DNA from: Brenneria goodwinii
Lineage (GTDB): Bacteria; Pseudomonadota; Gammaproteobacteria; Enterobacterales; Enterobacteriaceae
Assembly (NCBI RefSeq): GCF_002291445.1
Contig: NZ_CP014137.1
Span: forward strand, 2,418,001-2,482,000
DNA length: 64,000 nucleotides
Direction of reading: 5' to 3'
Shown: one piece after another, positions 9,808 to 16,826 of the stretch
Numbering within the stretch: the stretch's first letter is position 1
Layout of the letters: each line of letters opens with the position of its first letter
Made by a program: the position numbers and the translations under genes
Notes under the pieces: model-generated
Databases searched by the model: none
Seen by the model: the letters and a program-made list of their open reading frames with translations, nothing else
What the model was told of the DNA's origin: nothing

Positions 9808-10598
9808 GCACTCAGTCTACTGGCGCCGAGCAGCACTACCGGAGTACACCGATCGTATTGGATGAACAGGCGCAGAAACTCAAGAAAACCCTGCTGAAAG
9901 ATATCCAACGTTCGGCCTACGTTTACCGCGTCGACTGCGGCGGCTGCAACGGTTGCGAAATAGAAATTTTCGCCGCCATCACCCCACTGTTCGACGCCGA
10001 ACGCTTTGGCATCAAAGTGGTGGCGTCGCCCCGTCATGCCGACATTCTGCTGTTCACCGGCGCGGTGACGCGCGCCATGCGAACGCCGGCGCTGCGCGCC
10101 TATGCATCGGCCCCCGATCCGAAAATCTGCATCTCTTACGGCGCTTGCGGCTGCGGCGGCGGGATTTTCCACGATCTGTACTGCGTCTGGGGCGGCAGCG
10201 ATACCATTGTGCCGATAGACGTCTATATTCCCGGTTGCCCGCCGACGCCCGCCGCCACCATTTATGGTTTTGCCGTCGCGCTCGGTCTGCTGGAGCAGAA
10301 ACTGCACGGTAGCGATCATCAGCAGGCCGATGATGAAAAAGCAGCCTTGATTCATCCCGGCGTACCGTTGGATTTGCGCGTGCTGCTGGAACGGGAGGCG
10401 CGACGGATGGCGGGGTATCGCCAGGGGCGGGAAATCTGCGACGCCTTTTTAGCCCGGATGGAACAGCAATCCCTGGATGGCCTGGATCAGCGTATCGGCG
10501 ACTGGCTGCAACAGCATAACGATCCGCGGCTGAATGAGATTGTCGGCCGGCTGCAACAAATTTACCTGTCACTGCTGAAGGGGGAAAACGGCCGATGA
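9804..10598 (+). CDS. hyfI: Hydrogenase-4 small subunit HyfI
   Basis: NuoB/HycG-type small subunit with the proximal [4Fe-4S] cluster beside the NiFe site. Conserved cysteine motifs are CGGCNGCEIE near residue 47, GACGCGGGIF near residue 115, and PGCPPTP near residue 148. Length 264 aa (E. coli 252); the extra length lies in the C-terminal half, which is rich in charged residues and poorly conserved. Preceded by AGGGGAG at 9791-9797. Its stop overlaps the start of the next gene (ATGA). Confidence 0.95.
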   Translation: MSTQSTGAEQHYRSTPIVLDEQAQKLKKTLLKDIQRSAYVYRVDCGGCNGCEIEIFAAITPLFDAERFGIKVVASPRHADILLFTGAVTRAMRTPALRAYASAPDPKICISYGACGCGGGIFHDLYCVWGGSDTIVPIDVYIPGCPPTPAATIYGFAVALGLLEQKLHGSDHQQADDEKAALIHPGVPLDLRVLLEREARRMAGYRQGREICDAFLARMEQQSLDGLDQRIGDWLQQHNDPRLNEIVGRLQQIYLSLLKGENGR

Positions 10599-10999
10599 AC
10601 AGTCAGGTGATTTTCTATGCCCTGAACCAAAAGTTTCTCGACAGCAAGGACAAGGTGCCGGAACAGGCGCAACAGGTGATGTATTACTCGCTGTCGATTG
10701 GTCACCACGTCGGGGTTATCGACTGTCTGAAGCGGATACTGACCTGCCCGCTGGCGGACTATCGGCATTGGATCGGACAACTCCCCGACGGAGAAGCGCA
10801 GCGAAAAATGGCCGGTCTGATGAAATTCGGCGAGATCGTCATTGATAGCAGCCATACCAAACTGCTGGGACAGGCTTTCAGCGATTTATCCGCCGGGCAG
10901 GATGCCTATCCCGATTGGACGGACACCCTGCTCGCCTATCTGCGGGCGATTGAACAGGAAACGGCGCTTTATTTAATGGTGAAACGGATTGATGACTGA
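10595..10999 (+). CDS. hyfJ: Formate hydrogenlyase assembly protein HyfJ/HycH
   Basis: HycH-family maturation protein, 134 aa, close in length to E. coli HyfJ and HycH. The family is required for processing of the large hydrogenase subunit, although its exact biochemical step is not settled. Characteristic segments are VMYYSLSIGHHVGVIDC and KFGEIVIDSSH. It has no membrane segment or metal motif. It is coupled to hyfI by an ATGA overlap and overlaps the start of hycI. Confidence 0.9.
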   Translation: MNSQVIFYALNQKFLDSKDKVPEQAQQVMYYSLSIGHHVGVIDCLKRILTCPLADYRHWIGQLPDGEAQRKMAGLMKFGEIVIDSSHTKLLGQAFSDLSAGQDAYPDWTDTLLAYLRAIEQETALYLMVKRIDD

Positions 11000-11468
11000 A
11001 CCAATCGAACGCGCGGACAATATGGTGCTGACCGTGGGTAACAGTATGATGGGGGATGATGGCGCCGGGCCGTTGCTGGCCGAACGCATGCGGCAAAACC
11101 CGGTGGCCGGCTGGTCGGTGATTGACGGCGGCGTCATTCCTGAGAATGCGGCCCATCGGCTGCGCGCCTTACGGCCTAAACGGCTGCTGGTGGTGGATGC
11201 GACCGATATGGGGCTGCCGCCCGGCGAAATACGCATTATCGATCCGCGGCGGATCGCGCAGGATTTACTGATGAACACTCACAATCTGCCGTTGAATTTT
11301 TTGATCGAACAGTTGCAGGAAGATATTGCGGAAGTGATTTTCGTCGGTATCCAGCCGGCGCTTGTCGCATTCTACTGTCCGCTCAGTCGGGAAGTCGAAC
11401 AGGCGGTGGAGCAGATCCGCCAGCGATTGCCCGGCTGGCAGGGGAATGGCGGTTTTCAGGCGCTGTAG
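10992..11468 (+). CDS. hycI: Hydrogenase maturation endopeptidase HycI
   Basis: Endopeptidase of the HybD/HycI family that removes the C-terminal tail of the NiFe large subunit after nickel insertion. The diagnostic GNSMMGDDGAGP near residue 16, DGGVIPEN near residue 47 and VVDATDMG near residue 70 match E. coli HycI, including the acidic residues that sense nickel. Length about 158 aa (E. coli 156). The ATG at 10992 follows a TTG at 10989; ATG is preferred. Here the protease is the last gene of the hyf operon, whereas in E. coli it closes the hyc operon, so it most likely serves HyfG. Confidence 0.93.
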   Translation: MTEPIERADNMVLTVGNSMMGDDGAGPLLAERMRQNPVAGWSVIDGGVIPENAAHRLRALRPKRLLVVDATDMGLPPGEIRIIDPRRIAQDLLMNTHNLPLNFLIEQLQEDIAEVIFVGIQPALVAFYCPLSREVEQAVEQIRQRLPGWQGNGGFQAL

Positions 11469-11517
11469 CGTTACTCAGCGCCTGAAGTAAAGGGGATAGC
11501 CTATCCCCTGATAGGCT
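11455..11517. terminator. Overlapping hairpins between hycI and the MCP gene
   Basis: Two stem-loops lie between the convergent genes. TTCAGGCGC (11455-11463) pairs with GCGCCTGAA (11478-11486) across the hycI stop codon. AGCCTAT (11498-11504) pairs with ATAGGCT (11511-11517). A competing stem GGGGATAG/CTATCCCC (11492-11508) overlaps the second. No long T-run follows, so a role as bidirectional terminator is likely but not certain. Confidence 0.5.
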
Positions 11518-11532
11518 CGCCATAGTTCACAG

Positions 11533-13206
11533 TTAAAAACGCTGCCAATCATCATTCCGCTGAGCGCTGACCGGCAGCAGCGGCGCTTTCCCTCCCATCC
11601 CCGTCGGCTGCGGCGCAACGGTTTTCTGCCAGTGTTCCGTCTGCCGGTTATCATTATCCTCAAGCTGGAAAACATCCACCGCCGCCGACAGTTCGCTGGT
11701 TTGTTGATCCAGTTTGGCCGCGGCTTCCGCCGATTGTAATACCAGCGCCGCATTCTGTTGCGTCACGCCGTCTATTTCATGGATCGCCTGGCTAATTTGA
11801 CTGATGCCGTGAGTTTGCTCATCGGTAGCGGCGGCGATTTCGCCGATCAGCTCGTTAACATGATTAATTGCGGTAATAATGGCTGCCATCGCCTCGCCGG
11901 ACTGGCGAACCTGATCGGCGCCGGTCGAGACACGGGATACCGACTCGGCGATCAGCGCCTCAATCTCTTTCGCCGCCTGCGCGCTGCGCTGCGCCAGGGT
12001 ACGGACTTCACCAGCCACCACCGCGAATCCCCTGCCCTGTTCTCCGGCTCTGGCGGCCTCAACCGCCGCATTGAGCGCCAGGATATTGGTCTGGAAGGCG
12101 ATGCCGTTAATCACCGTGGTGATGTCGGCCACCTTACGCGAGCTGGCGCTGATATCATCCATCGTGTTCATGACGCTGTTGCTGATTTCACCGCCTTTTG
12201 TCGCCGCGCCAAAGGCTTCCCGCGCCAGTTCTCGCGCCTGATAAACATTCTCTGCGGTTTGTTTCACCGTGGCGCTGATCTGCTCCATACTGGCGGCCGT
12301 TTCCTGTAGCGCGGCCGCCTGCTGTTCCGTCCGGCTGGAAAGATCGTCGTTGCCATTCTTGATATTGGCGGTGCCGTTATCGATCGCCGTCGCGCTTTGA
12401 CGAATAACCGTGACGGTATCACGCAGGCTTTTCTGCAACCGTTTGATATCCGGGATCAAGCGGCCCGCGCAGTTCCGGCCGAACTCGGCCAGATCGCCCG
12501 CCAGCCGGCCCGCGGTTAGCTGGGCCAGATGCGACTTGAGAACCCCAATAGGAATAACCAGATAATTTCTCAGATAATACTCGGTAAATATCAACACCAT
12601 AATGCCAATTATCATGGCCGCGACCAGGACGTTTCGATTATGGATATTGTATTCGTTTACCACGGGAATAAATTCCGACGCGGTAATTTGATCGGTGTAT
12701 GCCTTAACATTATCGCCAAAGGCCAAACTAATCGGCGGATAAATGCCACGGAATATCCGATAAAACTCATCTTGATTATTTTGTTGCAACGCGGCATTCA
12801 TAGGATCAATCGCCGCTGAAATTAACGTTGACCAATTATGGGTAATTTCATCAAGCGTCGCCTGTTCCACCCCAATATGCTCCGACGATTTGAAGTTCTC
12901 CAACGATTCCTTGGAATTTTTTATGGCAATCTGCGCCATATCCAGCGTTTTCTTCGCATTGTCCCCATCGTCATGCTGCAAATAATCCATTGTTCGCTCC
13001 ATACGGGTAACGGCTCTGAAATACTGATCGCTGCCATAGACCAGATAGGAGTACGTTTTTCGCTGCGTTTCATTTTTACTAAGTAAATCAGTCGCCTGAC
13101 GAAGCGAGTAAAGACTATAACCTGATGCTAATCCCCAGATCGCCAGCAGCATAGCCACTATAATTAGCACCATAATTCTTATGCTAATATTCTTTAGAAA
13201 GCTCAT
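11533..13206 (-). CDS. Methyl-accepting chemotaxis protein
   Basis: Transmembrane chemoreceptor of about 557 aa. The first membrane helix spans residues 10-32. A periplasmic domain of about 150 residues, helical and probably of the four-helix-bundle type, is followed by a second helix (NVLVAAMIIGIMVLIFTEYYL region), a HAMP segment and the cytoplasmic signalling coiled coil. The highly conserved hairpin tip, including AFQTNILALNAAVEAARAGE, is intact. The protein ends DWQRF, which fits the xWxxF tail that tethers CheR and CheB. ATG 13206 has GGGGTG upstream; an in-frame ATG at 13218 is less likely. It is transcribed against hyf and lies between hycI and hydN, so the ligand could relate to anaerobic metabolism, but nothing in the periplasmic domain identifies it. 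Confidence 0.92.
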   Translation of the reverse strand: MSFLKNISIRIMVLIIVAMLLAIWGLASGYSLYSLRQATDLLSKNETQRKTYSYLVYGSDQYFRAVTRMERTMDYLQHDDGDNAKKTLDMAQIAIKNSKESLENFKSSEHIGVEQATLDEITHNWSTLISAAIDPMNAALQQNNQDEFYRIFRGIYPPISLAFGDNVKAYTDQITASEFIPVVNEYNIHNRNVLVAAMIIGIMVLIFTEYYLRNYLVIPIGVLKSHLAQLTAGRLAGDLAEFGRNCAGRLIPDIKRLQKSLRDTVTVIRQSATAIDNGTANIKNGNDDLSSRTEQQAAALQETAASMEQISATVKQTAENVYQARELAREAFGAATKGGEISNSVMNTMDDISASSRKVADITTVINGIAFQTNILALNAAVEAARAGEQGRGFAVVAGEVRTLAQRSAQAAKEIEALIAESVSRVSTGADQVRQSGEAMAAIITAINHVNELIGEIAAATDEQTHGISQISQAIHEIDGVTQQNAALVLQSAEAAAKLDQQTSELSAAVDVFQLEDNDNRQTEHWQKTVAPQPTGMGGKAPLLPVSAQRNDDWQRF

Positions 13207-13541
13207 AATACACCCCATGAATTTACCAAACGCCGTTCACACCAAGATGATATTGGGATACTTTTTTTAATCATGACGCTGTCGCTGCAATGCTACGCAC
13301 AGGCCGCCCGCTGACGCAGGGGAAACGCCTGAATTAATCATTAATTAGAAGCACTGCTGCAGGAAATCCGATATATCCAAAAGCGAGATCAATATAAAAG
13401 TAGAGGCTCCTTTCCGGCTTGGGGATAAATAAAGTATAGGCGTTAATGTTAATATAGAGAAAGAGCGGGCGATAAGAATATCCCGCATCGCCCATTGCCT
13501 GACACTCGTCGTCAAATCTGCCGAAACAGCCTCTCTATCGT
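13207..13541. other. Intergenic region between the MCP gene and hydN
   Basis: About 500 non-coding bases in total lie between the divergent MCP and hydN genes, AT-rich near both ends. An 83-codon frame on the - strand (13345-13596) lacks a convincing ribosome site and resembles no known protein. The part close to hydN holds the sigma-54 promoter and a possible activator site described separately. No clear promoter for the MCP gene was identified. Confidence 0.4.
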
Positions 13542-13555
13542 CGTCACCCTCGACA
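13542..13555 (-). promoter_or_regulatory. Possible FhlA upstream activating site
   Basis: Read on the - strand the site is TGTCG-AGGG-TGACG. It differs at one base from the TGTCG-N4-TGACA motif that I recall for FhlA sites in formate-regulon control regions. It lies about 80-90 bases upstream of the -24 element of the hydN promoter, a normal distance for a sigma-54 activator site. The match is short and was made by eye, so it is tentative. Confidence 0.3.
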
Positions 13556-13631
13556 TCAGCACAATGACTCCCCAATACATAAAAACAAAAAAACATTATT
13601 ATTCAATATATTAAAATAACCACACAATTAT

Positions 13632-13646
13632 TGGCATAAAAAGTGC
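13632..13646 (+). promoter_or_regulatory. Sigma-54 promoter of hydN-fdhF
   Basis: TGGCAT-AAAAA-GTGC matches the -24/-12 sigma-54 consensus (TGGCAC-N5-TTGC) with GG and GC exactly 12 bases apart. It would start transcription near 13658, about 70 bases before hydN. Sigma-54 control with FhlA is known for E. coli hydN and fdhF, and fhlA lies just downstream of fdhF here. Confidence 0.75.
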
Positions 13647-13725
13647 CTATAAATAGTGATGTGTCACGCGATTAATCATGTCGACACCAAATTTTTTCAC
13701 CTGACTCCAGGTCGGAGACGATGTC

Positions 13726-14268
13726 ATGAACCGGTTCGTTATTGCAGACTCAAGGAAGTGTATTGGTTGCCGCACTTGTGAAATAGCCTGTGTTCTGGCC
13801 CACAGCGACGGCAAAACGTCCTCATTATCGCCAGAACATTTTTCGCCGCGTCTCAAAGTGGTGAAAGGGCTGAATATCAGCACCACCGTTCAATGCCGCC
13901 AGTGTGAAGATGCGCCCTGCGCCACGGTGTGTCCGAATGGCGCCATCATCCACGCGGATGACTGTATCAAGGTGCAACAGGAAAAATGCATCGGCTGTAA
14001 GACATGCGTTGTCGCCTGCCCTTACGGCGCGATGTCCGTGATCGTCAAGCCCATTGCCCGCATCGGCCAGTATCAGGCGCTGGGCCAGCGTATAAAAGCC
14101 GAGGCGCATAAATGCGATCTGTGCGAAGGGCGGGCGGCGGGCCCGGCCTGCGTTGAAGTTTGCCCGATGAAGGCATTACGACTGATCGGCCGTGATGATA
14201 TTCAGGCTATGATCCAGCAAAAACAACGGCGAGCGGCGCTTGATGAAGCCGCAGGAATGCAGTTCTGA
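13726..14268 (+). CDS. hydN: Electron-transfer ferredoxin HydN
   Basis: Four-cluster ferredoxin, 180 aa, that supports formate dehydrogenase H activity and is thought to carry electrons from FdhF. Cysteine motifs CIGCRTCEIACV, CRQCEDAPCATVCP, CIGCKTCVVACP and CDLC...CVEVCP are all present. The sequence is very similar to E. coli HydN and clearly paralogous to HyfA at the other end of the locus (both begin MNRFVIA). It sits 28 bases upstream of fdhF, in the same transcript, behind the sigma-54 promoter at 13632. Confidence 0.95.
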   Translation: MNRFVIADSRKCIGCRTCEIACVLAHSDGKTSSLSPEHFSPRLKVVKGLNISTTVQCRQCEDAPCATVCPNGAIIHADDCIKVQQEKCIGCKTCVVACPYGAMSVIVKPIARIGQYQALGQRIKAEAHKCDLCEGRAAGPACVEVCPMKALRLIGRDDIQAMIQQKQRRAALDEAAGMQF

Positions 14269-14296
14269 CAAGGTACGCTGAAGGAGAATAATCATC

Positions 14297-16447
14297 ATGC
14301 AGAAAGTTATCACCGTCTGTCCTTATTGCGGGTCAGGCTGCAAAATTCACCTGCTGGTTGAAAACGGTAAAGTTGTCGGCGCTGAAGGCGCCAACGGGCA
14401 TACCAACGAAGGCGAACTGTGCCTTAAAGGTTATTATGGCTGGGATTTTCTTAACGACACCAAGCTGCTGACGCCACGGTTGAAACAGCCGCTGATCCGG
14501 CGTCGGAAAGGCGAACCGTTTGAAGCGGTATCCTGGGATGAGGCGATCGCCTTCGCCAGCTCACGCCTGAAAGCCATTAAAGAGAAGTACGGCGCCGAAT
14601 CCATTATGCACACCGGTTCATCGCGCGGCCCCGGTAACGAAACCAACTACGTTATGCAAAAATTCGCCCGCGCCGTAACCGGCAATAACAACGTCGATTG
14701 CTGCGCCCGGGTTTGTCACGGCCCCTCCGTCGCCGGATTACGGGTAACCTTGGGCAACGGAGCGATGAGCAACTCCATCAACGAAATCGAGCATACCGAA
14801 TGTATTCTGGTGTTCGGCTATAACGCCGCCGATTCGCATCCTATCGTGGCGCGCCGTATCCTGAAGGCCAAAGAGCGCGGAGCCAAAATCATCGTCTGCG
14901 ATCCCCGCCACATCGAAACGGCGCGTATCGCCGATCTGTGGCTGCCGCTGAAAAACGGCTCCAATATGGCGTTAGTCAATGCCTTTGCCAACGTGCTGAT
15001 TAACGAAGGTCTTTACAACGAGGAGTATGTCGCCCGCCATACGGAAGGGTTTGAGGAATATAGCCAGATTGTCGCCAAATATACGCCGGAATATGTCGCG
15101 GACATCACCGGACTGTCTCCGCAGTTGGTGCGCGAGGCGATGCGCATGTTTGCCGCCGCCCCATCCGCCACCATTTTGTGGGGGATGGGCGTCTGTCAGT
15201 GGGGCCAGGGCGTGGATGTGGTCAAGGGCTTGTCCGGGTTGGCGCTGTTGACCGGTAATCTGGGGCGGCCAAACGTGGGCGTCGGCCCGGTACGCGGCCA
15301 GAACAATGTTCAGGGCGCCTGCGACATGGGCGCCCTGCCGGATATGTTCCCCGGCTATCAATCGGTTACCGATGAACAAGTCCGCCATAAATTCGCCAAA
15401 GCCTGGGGCGTGGCGAGCCTGTCGGACAAAATCGGCTACTCGCTTACCGATGTGCCGCACAAGATCAAAGAAGGCAAAATCCGGGCAAACTATGTGATGG
15501 GAGAAGATCCGCTGCAAACCGAGCCGGACCTATCCATGATGCGGGAAGCGTTCAACGAGCTGGAACTGCTGATCGTACAGGATATCTTCATGACCAAAAC
15601 CGCGTCGGTGGCCGACGTGATCCTGCCCGCCACCTCCTGGGGCGAACACGAAGGCGTTTATTCCGCCGCCGACCGCGGCTTTCAGCGCTTTTACAAGGCG
15701 GTAGAGCCGAAAGGGGACGTCAAACCCGACTGGGAAATCATCAGCCTGATGGCGACCGCGCTCGGTTATCCCATGCATTACAACAACACCCAGGAAATCT
15801 GGGATGAACTGCGCCATTTATGCCCGTCGTACTACGGCGCGACCTATGAAAAAATGGCCGGTCTGGGATACGTTCCCTGGCCCTGCGCCACCGAAGACAG
15901 CCCTGGTACGCCGTGGCTGTACGAAGGCAATCAATTTGCCCGCCCCGGCGGTAAAGGATTGCTCTTCGCTACCGAGTGGCGTCCGCCGATGGAACTGGTT
16001 GATGAAGATTACCCGCTGGTGCTGTGCACCGTGCGTGAAGTCGGCCATTACTCCTGCCGTTCCATGACCGGTAACTGCACAGCGCTGCAAACGCTGGCGG
16101 ACGAACCCGGTTACGTGCAGGTCAATCCCGAAGACGCCGAGCGGTTGGGACTGCGCGATCAACAACTGACCTGGGTTTCCTCACGGCGCGGCAAGGTGAT
16201 TACCCGCGTCGCCGTCAGCGAACGCGTTAATAAAGGCGCGGTGTATATGACCTATCAATGGTGGATTGGCGCCTGTAATGAGCTGACGCTGGATCACCTC
16301 GACCCGATTTCCAAAACGCCGGAATACAAATATTGCGCCGTCAAACTGGAAGCGATAGAGAACCAGCAATGGGCGGAAAATTATGTCCAGCAGGAATACA
16401 GCCAGTTGAAGTCCCACCTGCGTAAGACGGCGGAAGAGATCCGGTAA
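14297..16447 (+). CDS. fdhF: Formate dehydrogenase H, cysteine (selenium-free) form
   Basis: Molybdopterin formate dehydrogenase of the formate hydrogenlyase complex: oxidises formate to CO2 and feeds electrons to hydrogenase-4. Length is 716 aa, against 715 in E. coli. The N-terminal [4Fe-4S] motif CPYCGSGC...ELCLKG is intact, followed by the molybdopterin and Mo-bisMGD binding domains. At codon 140 (14714-14716), where E. coli FdhF has a TGA-encoded selenocysteine, this gene has TGT (cysteine) in CARVCHGPSVAG; the adjacent His is kept. No in-frame TGA exists and no SECIS hairpin is needed. AAGGAG precedes the ATG. Cys-containing FdhF paired with Hyd-4 has been described in Pectobacterium; turnover is expected to be lower than with selenocysteine. 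Confidence 0.96.
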   Translation: MQKVITVCPYCGSGCKIHLLVENGKVVGAEGANGHTNEGELCLKGYYGWDFLNDTKLLTPRLKQPLIRRRKGEPFEAVSWDEAIAFASSRLKAIKEKYGAESIMHTGSSRGPGNETNYVMQKFARAVTGNNNVDCCARVCHGPSVAGLRVTLGNGAMSNSINEIEHTECILVFGYNAADSHPIVARRILKAKERGAKIIVCDPRHIETARIADLWLPLKNGSNMALVNAFANVLINEGLYNEEYVARHTEGFEEYSQIVAKYTPEYVADITGLSPQLVREAMRMFAAAPSATILWGMGVCQWGQGVDVVKGLSGLALLTGNLGRPNVGVGPVRGQNNVQGACDMGALPDMFPGYQSVTDEQVRHKFAKAWGVASLSDKIGYSLTDVPHKIKEGKIRANYVMGEDPLQTEPDLSMMREAFNELELLIVQDIFMTKTASVADVILPATSWGEHEGVYSAADRGFQRFYKAVEPKGDVKPDWEIISLMATALGYPMHYNNTQEIWDELRHLCPSYYGATYEKMAGLGYVPWPCATEDSPGTPWLYEGNQFARPGGKGLLFATEWRPPMELVDEDYPLVLCTVREVGHYSCRSMTGNCTALQTLADEPGYVQVNPEDAERLGLRDQQLTWVSSRRGKVITRVAVSERVNKGAVYMTYQWWIGACNELTLDHLDPISKTPEYKYCAVKLEAIENQQWAENYVQQEYSQLKSHLRKTAEEIR

Positions 16448-16826
16448 TAGCCAGTGCGGCGCTGTCTCTGGTCATAATTATCGGTATATGTAAGCTCAGT
16501 GCTATTTCGTGCGCCACAATGCCGCCGTTTTTATGCTACCTCGTAGCACGCGCCCGACACGGGGCGGCTCAATCGCCGCCCGCCCCGTGACCCCAGGCTT
16601 GCGGCTGAAATTATGCCGCTGCGCGGTTCCATCGGTGTTCTCGACCGCTATTCGAGCCGTCAGTGACGCGTTCCCGACGCGGCACTGGCTCTCGCCGCAT
16701 CCATGCGGCTCGCTCGACGGTCAAGTCCACCGCTGCATAATTTTTTACGCCGAGTAACGGCAAAACCCGCCATAAACCCTTGCATTTGTGTCTAAGGAAC
16801 TGGCGGAGGGCATGGGAATTTCCCGC
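16448..16826. repeat. GC-rich palindromic intergenic element between fdhF and fhlA
   Basis: The 380 bases between convergent fdhF and fhlA are unusually GC-rich and full of inverted repeats. CACGGGGCGG and CCGCCCCGTG (about 16557-16588) form a 10-bp stem. GCCGCAT (16694-16700) pairs with ATGCGGC (16703-16709). An outer pair joins GACCG...CGAGCC (16643-16658) to GGCTCG...CGGTC (16707-16722). An 82-codon frame at 16509-16757 is probably chance. The structure suggests a dispersed intergenic repeat or transcription-terminating element rather than a gene. Confidence 0.5.

Noticed and set aside
13345..13596. 83-codon frame between the MCP gene and hydN
   Set aside because: No ribosome site, no recognisable family, and it overlaps the regulatory region of hydN.
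14297..16447. Selenocysteine insertion in fdhF
   Set aside because: No in-frame TGA is present; codon 140 is TGT, so standard translation is sufficient.
16509..16757. 82-codon frame in the palindromic region after fdhF
   Set aside because: Its sequence follows the inverted repeats; no family resemblance or ribosome site.
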